From JAJFIE01 sp964344255 (GTDB lineage: Bacteria > Pseudomonadota > Alphaproteobacteria > Rhodospirillales > Casp-alpha2), in NCBI GenBank assembly GCA_964344255.1, contig CAYFMQ010000002.1, positions 1-64,000 of the forward strand: a stretch of 64,000 nucleotides of DNA, written 5' to 3'. This document shows, piece after piece, positions 55,905 to 63,981 of this stretch. The notes beneath the pieces are model-generated. The model was not told the DNA's origin and made no database searches. It saw only the letters and a list, made by a program, of their open reading frames with translations. Positions within the stretch are counted from its first letter, which is position 1. Every line of letters starts with the position of its first letter. The translations under genes were made by a program, and so were the position numbers.

Positions 55905-57485
55905 ATGGAACCGGCTATTCAAAAACTCGTCGATATCAGCGACACACCTGCCGCCATGCAGGCGCAAGCCAATATGGTGCTGGAGCGCGCACGCTGGGCA
56001 GCCCAGGTTTTTCAACGCTATGATCGTGATCTCACCCTCCGGATTGCCGAAGCCGTCGCCCGTGTCGCCCACGCCAATGCCGGCAAATATGCCGACTGGG
56101 CTGTTCGTGAAACGGGGTTTGGTGTCGCGGCTCATAAAAAACTGAAGAATGAACTCTCCAGTGTTCCGCTGGTGGAATACTACCGGGACCATGATTTCGT
56201 TACGCCGCAACTCGAAGATGGCGGCAGGATCATCAAGGTTCCCAAACCGGCCGGTGTGATCTTTGCGCTTGTGCCTTCGACCAATCCCATTGCCACCATC
56301 TATTTCAAATTGCTGTCCGCCCTGATGACGCGGAACGCCATCGTCATCAGCCCGCACCCTGCGGCCCGTGAAGGCTCCGTCGATGCGGTCAAGACGCTGG
56401 CGCAGGCGGCCGAGGATGCGGGCGCACCCGAAGGTGTCATCCAGGCCATCGAGAACCCGACCATTCCCCTGGTCGATGAGTTCATGAAATCCGATAAAAC
56501 CGACGTTATCCTGGCCACGGGGGGGACGCCCATGGTCCGCGCAGCCTACTCTTCCGCCAATCCGGCTATTGGCGTCGGTCCGGGGAACGCGCCCGTATTG
56601 GTGGATGATACGGTCGATTTGCGTTCGGCCGCGAAACACATCGTTGAAAGCAAATCCTTCGATAACTCGGTCCTCTGTACGAACGAGTCGGTCGTCATCA
56701 CGCTCGACAGCGTTGCCTCATCCCTTAAGCAGGCCCTGTCGAGCGCCGGTTGTCATATCTGCTCGCCGGAAGAGGTAGATAAGCTGCGGCGTTACCTGTT
56801 CCATGAACGTGGCTTCAATGTCGAGGCCCTTGGCATGGATGCAAGCTGGATCGCCAAGCAGGCGGGGCTGAAAGGCATCGGGAACGCCAAGATACTGGTA
56901 ACGCCAATCGACAAGATCGGTGTCGGCGAAGAACTGTCCCGTGAAAAACTCTGCCCCGTTCTGGCGATGTATTCGGCCCGTAGCCTGACCCAGGCCATAA
57001 CGCAGGCCCGCGCCGTTCTCCGCTACACCGGCGCTGGTCATTCCGCGGCAATTCATTCCTCCAACAATCAGACAATCCTGGACTACGCTGCCGCTGTCGA
57101 AGCCTACCGCGTCGTGGTCAACGCTCCCTGCTCTCAGGGCGCATCCGGGTTCGCCACCGACCTGCCGCCGACATTTACGGTCGGAACGGGTTTCTTTGGG
57201 CGCTCCTCAATCGGCGAAAACATCGGCCCGAACCATCTTGTGAACTGGACCCGCATCGCCTGGCATGCCGATGCCGAATTGTCCCTTGATGCTACAGATT
57301 TCTCAAACCTGCATCACCCGGGGCCGCTTGAAAAAGCGCCGTCTGACGGTGTGCCGGGACAGGGGCGCGCGCGCCAGGTGATTTCGGCCGGGCCAAGCGC
57401 ACAAGACAAGGCGACGGCAAATCAGCTGCGTGAACAGATTCGCCTGATCATCGCAGAAGAACTCAAAACAGCGCTGAAAGACTGA
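55905..57485 (+). CDS. BMC-associated acylating aldehyde dehydrogenase (PduP/EutE-like)
   Basis: Oxidises an aldehyde to acyl-CoA with NAD inside the shell. 526 residues. The nucleophile is Cys258 in KSFDNSVLCTNES, the pattern of PduP/EutE-type enzymes; VGPGNAPVLVDD and NPIATIYFKLLSAL are also typical. After the catalytic domain comes a Pro/Gly-rich linker and a C-terminal amphipathic helix (LREQIRLIIAEELKTALKD), which has the character of an encapsulation peptide. PduP carries its peptide at the N-terminus; a C-terminal location is known in other aldehyde dehydrogenases of BMCs. It starts 12 bases after the class III gene. Confidence 0.93.
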   Translation: MEPAIQKLVDISDTPAAMQAQANMVLERARWAAQVFQRYDRDLTLRIAEAVARVAHANAGKYADWAVRETGFGVAAHKKLKNELSSVPLVEYYRDHDFVTPQLEDGGRIIKVPKPAGVIFALVPSTNPIATIYFKLLSALMTRNAIVISPHPAAREGSVDAVKTLAQAAEDAGAPEGVIQAIENPTIPLVDEFMKSDKTDVILATGGTPMVRAAYSSANPAIGVGPGNAPVLVDDTVDLRSAAKHIVESKSFDNSVLCTNESVVITLDSVASSLKQALSSAGCHICSPEEVDKLRRYLFHERGFNVEALGMDASWIAKQAGLKGIGNAKILVTPIDKIGVGEELSREKLCPVLAMYSARSLTQAITQARAVLRYTGAGHSAAIHSSNNQTILDYAAAVEAYRVVVNAPCSQGASGFATDLPPTFTVGTGFFGRSSIGENIGPNHLVNWTRIAWHADAELSLDATDFSNLHHPGPLEKAPSDGVPGQGRARQVISAGPSAQDKATANQLREQIRLIIAEELKTALKD

Positions 57486-57488
57486 TCC

Positions 57489-58106
57489 ATGGCTGAATTA
57501 CGGTCCTTTATTTTCATCGATCAGTTACAGCCACAGACGCTGTGCTATCTCAGCACGTGGATGCGGGGATCGCTGCCTCGGGCCGATTATGCGGCGCAGA
57601 TCATCGAGGTCGCGCCCGGGCTTGATATCGAGGCGCTGACCAACATTGCCGTGAAGCACACGGATGTGAAAGCCGGCATCCTGGTGGTGGAGCGCCAGTT
57701 CGGCTACCTGGAGTTCCACTCGCGCGAAACTTCCGACGTGAAGGCCTCCGCATCCGCCGTGCTTGATGCTCTCGGCGCGTCTTCCGCCGATGCCGTCAAA
57801 CCCAAAATCCTGGGATCAAAAGTGATTACCAATGTGGACCATCAACATGCCTTCCTGATCAACCGCAACAAGCTGGGCTCCATGATCATCGCCGGCGAGT
57901 CTCTCTACACACTGGAAATGCAGCCGGCATCCTACGCTATTCTTGCCGCCAATGAGGCCGAAAAAGCCGCCAACATCAAGATCATCGATTTTCGCATGAT
58001 CGGCGCCAATGGCCGGGTTTACTTATCTGGTAAAGAAGCTGAAATTCCCGGCGCCAGGGAAGCGGCGGAAAATGCGTTACGCAATCTGGGCGCGGAAGAG
58101 GAATAA
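57489..58106 (+). CDS. BMC-T tandem-domain shell protein (first)
   Basis: 205 residues with two BMC domains in tandem (about 1-95 and 100-200), forming pseudohexameric trimers of the shell facets. Domain 1: IIEVAPGLDIEALTNIAVKH, ILVVERQFGYLEFHS; domain 2: GESLYTLEMQPASYAILAAN, NIKIIDFRMIGANGRVYLSG. BMC-T trimers often carry a gated central pore for larger metabolites or cofactors. It is paralogous to the protein at 59.2 kb (shared DxLQPQ start and NEAEK segment). It starts three bases after the dehydrogenase stop. Confidence 0.9.
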   Translation: MAELRSFIFIDQLQPQTLCYLSTWMRGSLPRADYAAQIIEVAPGLDIEALTNIAVKHTDVKAGILVVERQFGYLEFHSRETSDVKASASAVLDALGASSADAVKPKILGSKVITNVDHQHAFLINRNKLGSMIIAGESLYTLEMQPASYAILAANEAEKAANIKIIDFRMIGANGRVYLSGKEAEIPGAREAAENALRNLGAEEE

Positions 58107-58109
58107 GCG

Positions 58110-58574
58110 ATGAATGCCGATCCCGCCATTTCCGCCCTGATCCGCGAAGTACTCGCCGAGGAATTGTCGCGCCTGAAACCCGGCAAGACACCCATCAATA
58201 GCGCGTCGCCGAAATCCCTTCAGGAAGAAACCGTATCGATCACAAACGATGCAGACCTGCAGGCGTTTGTCGCCCGGCTTCTCGATCTGGCCGAAGACAG
58301 CTCCAAACGCCAAAACATAAGGCAGGGTCGTCTGGTCTTTAAACTGGCGAACGTTTCCGCTTCGGCAATCCAACAGGTGCCGGTTTCTTCGGATAAGCCA
58401 TCGGCGAATGCAGCCACTGTCACCTTTGACAAGGGCTTCCTGTCTGAACGGCAGGTCGATCAACTCTCCAATGACACCACCCGCATCCAGATCGGAAAAC
58501 GTGTGACGATGACGCCGTTGGCGAAGGACCGCCTGCGCCAGCGTGGCATAAAAATAGAAAGGACTGATTCATGA
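58110..58574 (+). CDS. BMC-associated protein with encapsulation-peptide-like N-terminus
   Basis: I do not recognise a characterised family. 154 residues: residues 5-22 (AISALIREVLAEELSRLK) form an amphipathic helix close in pattern to the C-terminal helix of the dehydrogenase. A Ser/Pro-rich linker is followed by a small domain, and the C-terminus VTMTPLAKDRLRQRGIKIER matches the short segment at the start of EutT-type proteins and other BMC accessory proteins. Likely a core or assembly protein that binds the shell. GAGG precedes the ATG; its TGA overlaps the next ATG (ATGA). Confidence 0.7.
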   Translation: MNADPAISALIREVLAEELSRLKPGKTPINSASPKSLQEETVSITNDADLQAFVARLLDLAEDSSKRQNIRQGRLVFKLANVSASAIQQVPVSSDKPSANAATVTFDKGFLSERQVDQLSNDTTRIQIGKRVTMTPLAKDRLRQRGIKIERTDS

Positions 58575-58807
58575 TTACCGGACGTGTAATAGGCCGTCTG
58601 TGGTCAACCAAGAGGATTGATACTCTTCCACAGGGCGCCCTGCTTGAGGTGGAGCTTGAGAACAAGTCCCGGCTTATCGCCTTTGACCCTCTGGGGTGCG
58701 GTACGGATGAAATGGTCCTGATTACCCAGGGCTCTGTCGCCGCCGGCTATTTTGAAGGGACGAAGGCGCCTGTCGACGCCTTGATCATCGGCTCTATCGA
58801 TGAATGA
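58571..58807 (+). CDS. BMC-P pentameric vertex protein (EutN/CcmL)
   Basis: 78 residues, somewhat short for EutN/CcmL (about 85-100), and complete by its start (MITGRVIGRLWSTKRIDTLP) and the typical centre FDPLGCGTDEMVLITQGSVA; end PVDALIIGSIDE. Five copies cap each vertex of the shell. Coupled to the preceding gene by ATGA. Confidence 0.93.
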   Translation: MITGRVIGRLWSTKRIDTLPQGALLEVELENKSRLIAFDPLGCGTDEMVLITQGSVAAGYFEGTKAPVDALIIGSIDE

Positions 58808-58865
58808 GCCTATCGAAATCGAATGCTAAATGAACGTAATCTGAGTTTTTAAAGGAGTAAACATC

Positions 58866-59150
58866 ATGTCAAATCAAGCACTTGGAATGATCGAAACCAA
58901 AGGATTCGTTGCCGCCCTCGCTGCGGCTGACGCCATGGTCAAGGCCGCTAACGTAAGCGTCGTTAGCCGCGAGGAAGTCGGTGACGGGCTGGTATCCGTC
59001 GTCATCCGCGGTGATGTCGGCGCCGTCAAGGCGGCGACGGAAGCCGGTGCGGAAACCGCCAACCAAGTCGGCGAGCTTGTGTCCGTTCACGTCATTCCGC
59101 GTCCGCATAATGATCTCGGGAAGCACTTTTCGGCAGCAGGCGGCAAATAA
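58866..59150 (+). CDS. BMC-H hexameric shell protein
   Basis: 94 residues: ALGMIETKGFVAALAAADAM, IRGDVGAVKAATEAGAETAN, VSVHVIPRPHND, the standard PduA/EutM-type fold and the main tile of the facets. The pore loop reads EEVGDG (residues 36-41). Common homologues have KIGSG, so Asp40 replaces the pore Ser and the preceding residues are acidic, giving a more negative pore. AAGGAG is eight bases before the ATG, the best ribosome-binding site in the operon, fitting high expression of this subunit. Confidence 0.95.
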   Translation: MSNQALGMIETKGFVAALAAADAMVKAANVSVVSREEVGDGLVSVVIRGDVGAVKAATEAGAETANQVGELVSVHVIPRPHNDLGKHFSAAGGK

Positions 59151-59221
59151 GAATCGTACCGGGGCGCATGCTTAATGCCGCCTTGGCGTATGTTCAAGAA
59201 TAAGAACGGATTGACGCTGCA

Positions 59222-59854
59222 ATGACCGAGCTTCGAGTCTATTTGCCGATCGACGACCTGCAACCGCAGTTCGCCGCCTATATGTCGACGCCGGTCAGGG
59301 CGCGCGGCTATCCACCCATGCAGGGAGACAACAGCCTGATCATCGAGGTGGCGCCGGCTTTGTCCATCCACCGCATTATCGATCTGGCGTTAAAGGCGGC
59401 GCCCGATATGGAGCCCGGCATCCTGTTCACGGAACGGCAGTTCGGGTTGCTGGAACTTCATTCATCAAACCGGGATGAAGTTCTTGAAGCCGGTGAAGCG
59501 ATCCTGGAGGGAATCGGCGCCCAGGCGGATAACCAACTCGCGCCGTCAACCCTGTACACGGACATCATCGACGATGTTGCCGACCAGCACGCGATCATCC
59601 TGAATAGGATGCGCAATGCCTCCATGATTCTGCCGGGGCAATCATTGCTCCTTTATGAAATGGCCCCGGCCCTGTTTGCCGCTGTCGCCGCCAATGAAGC
59701 CGAGAAAGTCGCTCCGGACGCCACCATTGTCGATATCCAGATGATGGGCGCGTCCGGCCGCGTGTTCATGGCCGGAAACTCGGATGAATTGAAAACCGCC
59801 CAGGCTAGAATCGACGACGTCCTGGGCTCCGTTGTCGGCCGACGGCTGGAATAG
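59222..59854 (+). CDS. BMC-T tandem-domain shell protein (second)
   Basis: 210 residues, two BMC domains, homologous along the whole length to the BMC-T at 57.5 kb (IIEVAPALSIHRIIDLALKA, ILFTERQFGLLELHS, NEAEKVAPDATIVDIQMMGA). The two diverge most in the loops around residues 30-35 and 100-130, so they probably form different pores. It begins 71 bases after the BMC-H gene and ends the operon as visible. No terminator is evident in the 120 bases that follow. Confidence 0.9.
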   Translation: MTELRVYLPIDDLQPQFAAYMSTPVRARGYPPMQGDNSLIIEVAPALSIHRIIDLALKAAPDMEPGILFTERQFGLLELHSSNRDEVLEAGEAILEGIGAQADNQLAPSTLYTDIIDDVADQHAIILNRMRNASMILPGQSLLLYEMAPALFAAVAANEAEKVAPDATIVDIQMMGASGRVFMAGNSDELKTAQARIDDVLGSVVGRRLE

Positions 59855-59974
59855 CGGAACCTGTCATAAGAATTCAGCAAAGGGACGATAGGGCGGCAAA
59901 TTGCATAAGTCCCTGTATGTCCATTCCAGCAGTCAGGCTGTGTTCAACCAAACGCGGATAATGTGCGTTGCGGC

Positions 59975-61831
59975 TCAAGGTTCCCGGAAGCTGGAATCGA
60001 GAGCCCGGACCAGCGGGTAGATGAAGTAGGTGATCACTTCACGCTTGCCGACGGTGATATCCGCACTGCCGGTGAGGCCGGGCGTCATGCGGAAGCTTTC
60101 CGGCACGTTGCGCAGTTTCTCGTCCATCAGTTCGATACGGGTGCGATAGACGGTTTCCGTCGCCTTGCCGCCTTCCTTCTCGACGGCATCCTCGCTGATC
60201 AGGCGCACCTGACCTTCGATGTGACCGTGTTTCTGGAACGGCAGGGCGTCAAGCTTGATGCGGACAAAGTCGCCAACCTGGATCAGGCCTACATCCTTCG
60301 GCAGCACGTCGACTTCCATTTCCAGCGGGATATCGGCCGGAACGATGACGAACATGGGCTCAGCCTGTTTGATCACGGAGCCGACGGAGCGTTCGGCGAT
60401 TTTCAGGACTGTTCCCGGTGCCGGCGCCGTCAGGCGAACCAGACTTTCAACGTGCTCGGTCTTCTTGAGTTGCTCACCCGTGCGGTCGCGCTCGCGGCGG
60501 ATATCAGCCAGTTCTTCCGCGACCTGAGTTTCCCAATCGGCAAGGGTCGCCGCCCTGGAGGCCTGCAGGCCCTTCAACTGATGCTCAAGCCGGGAGAGGG
60601 AGCTGGTCAATTGCCGCTTCTCACGATCAACAGACAGCCGCTGGTGCTTGGCGCTCAGGTAGTTGACGCGAGAGCCGTAACCATCGTCCATGAGCTTTTT
60701 GCGCATGGCCTCGATTTCCTGCAGGACTTCAGCCTGTTCAGCCAGATCCTTGGCATCCTGGGATGTGGTCCGGATGTCCGATTTGGCCTGCTTGATCTGC
60801 TCGTCAAGAGAGGCAAGCGTACTGGTAATGGATGTCATGCGGCGCTCGAAGATGTCGTTCTGCAAGGCGTCTTCGGCGGGGTCGTCGGAAAAACCGTTTT
60901 CCGGACGCTTGCCTGACAACTCGGCCTCGAGCCTGCGTTCCTTGGCAAGCAGGCTGGTCAGAGACGACTTTGAAACGTTCACGTCGGCCTCGGCCAGCGT
61001 CGCATCGAGGGTCGCCAGCAACTGGCCCTTCTCGACAAAATCGCCGACTTCCACGTGAATTTCCCTGATCTGCGCCGTGTCAGACGGCTGCACGACGATA
61101 TTGGGAACTTCCGTCGTGATCCTGCCGGTCGAGCTGACAGCCGTTTCGATGGTTGAAAAGCTGGCCCAGACAAAAGCGCCGATGACCAGGCCCAGAATGA
61201 CGTAAAGCAACAGCTTTGCGACAGCGGGCACTTTCTGACGTTCGATTTCCACGGCGTCCGGCTGGAATTCAACCAGGTCCTGGTCGCTGTTGAAGAAACC
61301 TTTGAGGCGATTCACGACGCCTTTGTTGCCGGATGACACAACATCAGCTGATTCAGCGGCCCGTTGCAGGGAGATGGATGTCTCATGCGCCAGTCGGTTG
61401 CTGGTCTGGCGAAGCTCGCCGACGAGCTGGTTCAGAACCGGCGCGGCGAATTCAGAGTCGTTGCGCAGCTTGTGCATTAGCTCATCGCTGCTGATGGGCT
61501 TCAGGACCGTATCTTTCAGGCAGGTCGCCCGGGCGCTACGGTTGGAGCCGTCGATCAGGCCCATTTCGCCAAACAGGCCGCCCGGCCCGATTTTCGCCAG
61601 GTGAACCTCGACGCCGTTCCTGTTCTTGCTCAGCTCGACGCCGCCTTCGAGGACGATATAGGCATAGTCGCTGGCATCGCCTTCATCGAACACGGTGGTT
61701 CCGGCTTCATAGGATACGGAGGTGCCGTCATACATGATCTTGCTTCCGCTTTCGGGTTTCCCGGAGACAGCAGGCTCTTTGCTGATGCTGTCATCCGTTC
61801 CGGTGTTCAGTTTCAGTTCCTTGATAGCCAT
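59975..61831 (-). CDS. Membrane fusion protein with N-terminal cyclic-nucleotide-binding domain
   Basis: 618 residues. Residues about 25-140 form a CNMP-binding domain with an intact phosphate-binding cassette (FGEMGLIDGSNRSARATC: Glu, Arg and Ser-Ala in place). A membrane helix follows (KLLLYVILGLVIGAFVWASF), then a HlyD/LapC-type periplasmic part: lipoyl-like halves (HVEVGDFVEKGQLLATLDAT; APAPGTVLKIAERSVGSVIK), a long coiled coil, and a beta-barrel end. It bridges the ABC transporter to an outer-membrane pore. The fusion is unusual: it could make export depend on cAMP or c-di-GMP-like nucleotides. It starts six bases after the ABC gene. Confidence 0.88.
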   Translation of the reverse strand: MAIKELKLNTGTDDSISKEPAVSGKPESGSKIMYDGTSVSYEAGTTVFDEGDASDYAYIVLEGGVELSKNRNGVEVHLAKIGPGGLFGEMGLIDGSNRSARATCLKDTVLKPISSDELMHKLRNDSEFAAPVLNQLVGELRQTSNRLAHETSISLQRAAESADVVSSGNKGVVNRLKGFFNSDQDLVEFQPDAVEIERQKVPAVAKLLLYVILGLVIGAFVWASFSTIETAVSSTGRITTEVPNIVVQPSDTAQIREIHVEVGDFVEKGQLLATLDATLAEADVNVSKSSLTSLLAKERRLEAELSGKRPENGFSDDPAEDALQNDIFERRMTSITSTLASLDEQIKQAKSDIRTTSQDAKDLAEQAEVLQEIEAMRKKLMDDGYGSRVNYLSAKHQRLSVDREKRQLTSSLSRLEHQLKGLQASRAATLADWETQVAEELADIRRERDRTGEQLKKTEHVESLVRLTAPAPGTVLKIAERSVGSVIKQAEPMFVIVPADIPLEMEVDVLPKDVGLIQVGDFVRIKLDALPFQKHGHIEGQVRLISEDAVEKEGGKATETVYRTRIELMDEKLRNVPESFRMTPGLTGSADITVGKREVITYFIYPLVRALDSSFREP

Positions 61832-61836
61832 GACGC

Positions 61837-63981
61837 TTACTCCGCTGCGATGTTCATGTAGGGGTTCTGCTGCTCCCACAGGTGACGGTAGAGGTCACAA
61901 CGCTGCAGCAGTTCGTTATGGTTGCCCTGGTCGATGATCCGGCCCTGGTCGATGACGAGGATGCTGTCCACGTCGGCGAGGGTTGAAAGCCGGTGTGAGA
62001 CGATCAGGGTGGTACGTCCTTCGGTGATGTGGCCCAGATTGGCCTGCACGATGGCCTCGCTTTCCGGATCAAGGGCGCTGGTGGCCTCATCCATGATCAG
62101 GAAGCGGGGCTGGCGCAGGATAGCGCGGGCGATGGCGAGGCGCTGTTTCTGTCCGCCGGACAGGTTGGCCGCGCCTTCCACCAGTTCCGTGTCATAGCCC
62201 TGCGGCAGGCGCTGGATAAATTCATCCGCGCCGGCGATCTTGGCCGCCGAGACGATTTCCGAGAAAGCCGCATCGGGGCGAGCGAATGCGATGTTGTCGC
62301 GCACCGTGCCCTTGAACAGGAAGCTTTCCTGCAGCACGACGCCCGTGTTCATGCGCATGTGCGCCAGGTCGATTTCGCGGGAATCGATACCGTCGATCCG
62401 AATCAGGCCGGAGCTGGGACGATAGAGGCCCTGCAATGCGCGCAGGATAGAGCTCTTGCCCGAACCGGAGCGCCCAACCACGCCGATGATCTGACCGGCG
62501 TCGATCTTGAAGGAAATGTTGTCGAGGGCGGGTTGACCATCCTTGTGATAGCGCATGGTGACGCCTTCGAATTCGATGGAGCCGCGGAAGCGGGGCGTCA
62601 GACCGCCGGTGCTTTCGCGTTCGGATTTCTGGTTCATGACCTCGCCCAGCATTTTTACGGACAGGGCCGATTGCTGGAACTCGTTAACAAGGCCGACAGC
62701 CTGGATCAGTGGGCCGCTAACCCGTGAAGCCAGCATGTTGAAGGCGATCAGCGCACCGATGGTCACGTCACCGGAAAAGACCATCTGGGCGCCGACGAAG
62801 ATGATAACCATAGTCATCAGTTGCCCCAGGTACTTGGTCATGCCCTTGACCAGGTGCGAGATCTTGCCGACGGAAAGCTGCATGGATACTGCCTGCGCCG
62901 TCGAATCCGCCCAGTCGCGTTCCTTGATGGGCTCGGTGGCCAGGGCTTTCAGTGTTTCCATGCCGCCGATGGTTTCCACCAGCATGGCCTGGCGCTTGCC
63001 TTCGGCCTGATAGAGAGCCTGCAGACGGCGGCGATAGGGACCTTTGATTAAGAGGGTGATCGCCGCGATGGTGGCCGTAAAGGCGATGACGATCCAGGCC
63101 AGTGTCGGAGAATAGAAGAACAGGATCGGCAGATAGACCAGAATAACGGTGGCATCCAGCATGGTGATGAACAGCCGTCCGGTGAGGAATTCGCGCACCG
63201 TGCCGGTCTGCTGCATGTGCTTGGTCAGCGCGCCGGCGGACGTGCCGCGGAAGAAGTTCATGGGCAGGCTCAAGAGCTTGTGGAACGTCCGGGTCGAAAC
63301 GCGGACGTCCATCTTGCCCGAAGCGTGCAGCAGCAGAATGCCCCTCAGGTATTCGATGATGGCGTTAAAGGTAAAGGCCACGAAAACACCGCCCGCCAGG
63401 ACGTAGAGGGTATCGATGGCCTGGTTGCCGATGACCTTGTCGAGGGTGATCTGGAAGAAAACGGGTGAAGACAGCGCCAGGACATGCATGAACAGCGCTG
63501 CGATGCCGATTTCGGCGAACAATGTCTTGTGGCGCAGAATTTCCGGCACGAACCAGCGGAACCCGAAAGGCTGGTTCTCGTCCATCAGCTTGTGGTTTTT
63601 CTTTAACAAAACCACCTCGCCGGTCCAGGCCTTTTCCAGCGTTTCCCGGTCGACCTTGATCAATTGCGACCCTTCCGCCAGGGGATCAATGATAACCGCC
63701 TTGGGCTCGGCGCCCAGCTGTTCCTGTTCCATCGACGCGATAACCACCCAGTTGCCGTTTCTCAGGCAGCACAGGACCGGCAGCGCCTTGCCGGCGTTGC
63801 ACAGATCATCCCAGTTGACAGTCTTGCTCTTGCCTTTAAGGCCAAGATCCTGGGCGATGCGGACGATACGCCGGGGTTCCGGTTCCGCCGTCAGGGCGTA
63901 ATCATGAACCACGCGTTCTACGGTGGTATGGGTGCCGTGGCGGCGTCCGACCAGTACCAGACAGGTTATTGCCGTATTCAT
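61837..63981 (-). CDS. Type I secretion ABC transporter with C39-like N-terminal domain
   Basis: 714 residues. The first 120 form a peptidase C39-like domain (ITCLVLVGRRHGTHTTVERV) that lacks the usual catalytic Cys arrangement, as in HlyB and LapB, so it docks the substrate and does not cut it. The six-helix membrane domain starts near residue 150 (IGIAALFMHVLALSSPVFFQ). ATPase: Walker A VGRSGSGKSS, signature LSGGQKQRLAIARA, Walker B FLIMDEATSALD. Resembles transporters for large RTX adhesins. AAGGAAACGG precedes the ATG. The exported protein and the TolC-like pore are not in the window. Confidence 0.92.
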   Translation of the reverse strand: MNTAITCLVLVGRRHGTHTTVERVVHDYALTAEPEPRRIVRIAQDLGLKGKSKTVNWDDLCNAGKALPVLCCLRNGNWVVIASMEQEQLGAEPKAVIIDPLAEGSQLIKVDRETLEKAWTGEVVLLKKNHKLMDENQPFGFRWFVPEILRHKTLFAEIGIAALFMHVLALSSPVFFQITLDKVIGNQAIDTLYVLAGGVFVAFTFNAIIEYLRGILLLHASGKMDVRVSTRTFHKLLSLPMNFFRGTSAGALTKHMQQTGTVREFLTGRLFITMLDATVILVYLPILFFYSPTLAWIVIAFTATIAAITLLIKGPYRRRLQALYQAEGKRQAMLVETIGGMETLKALATEPIKERDWADSTAQAVSMQLSVGKISHLVKGMTKYLGQLMTMVIIFVGAQMVFSGDVTIGALIAFNMLASRVSGPLIQAVGLVNEFQQSALSVKMLGEVMNQKSERESTGGLTPRFRGSIEFEGVTMRYHKDGQPALDNISFKIDAGQIIGVVGRSGSGKSSILRALQGLYRPSSGLIRIDGIDSREIDLAHMRMNTGVVLQESFLFKGTVRDNIAFARPDAAFSEIVSAAKIAGADEFIQRLPQGYDTELVEGAANLSGGQKQRLAIARAILRQPRFLIMDEATSALDPESEAIVQANLGHITEGRTTLIVSHRLSTLADVDSILVIDQGRIIDQGNHNELLQRCDLYRHLWEQQNPYMNIAAE

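Noticed and set aside
59963..60916. Open frame on the plus strand opposite the membrane fusion protein
   Set aside because: It is a mirror of the coiled-coil coding region, with no recognisable domain or start site.
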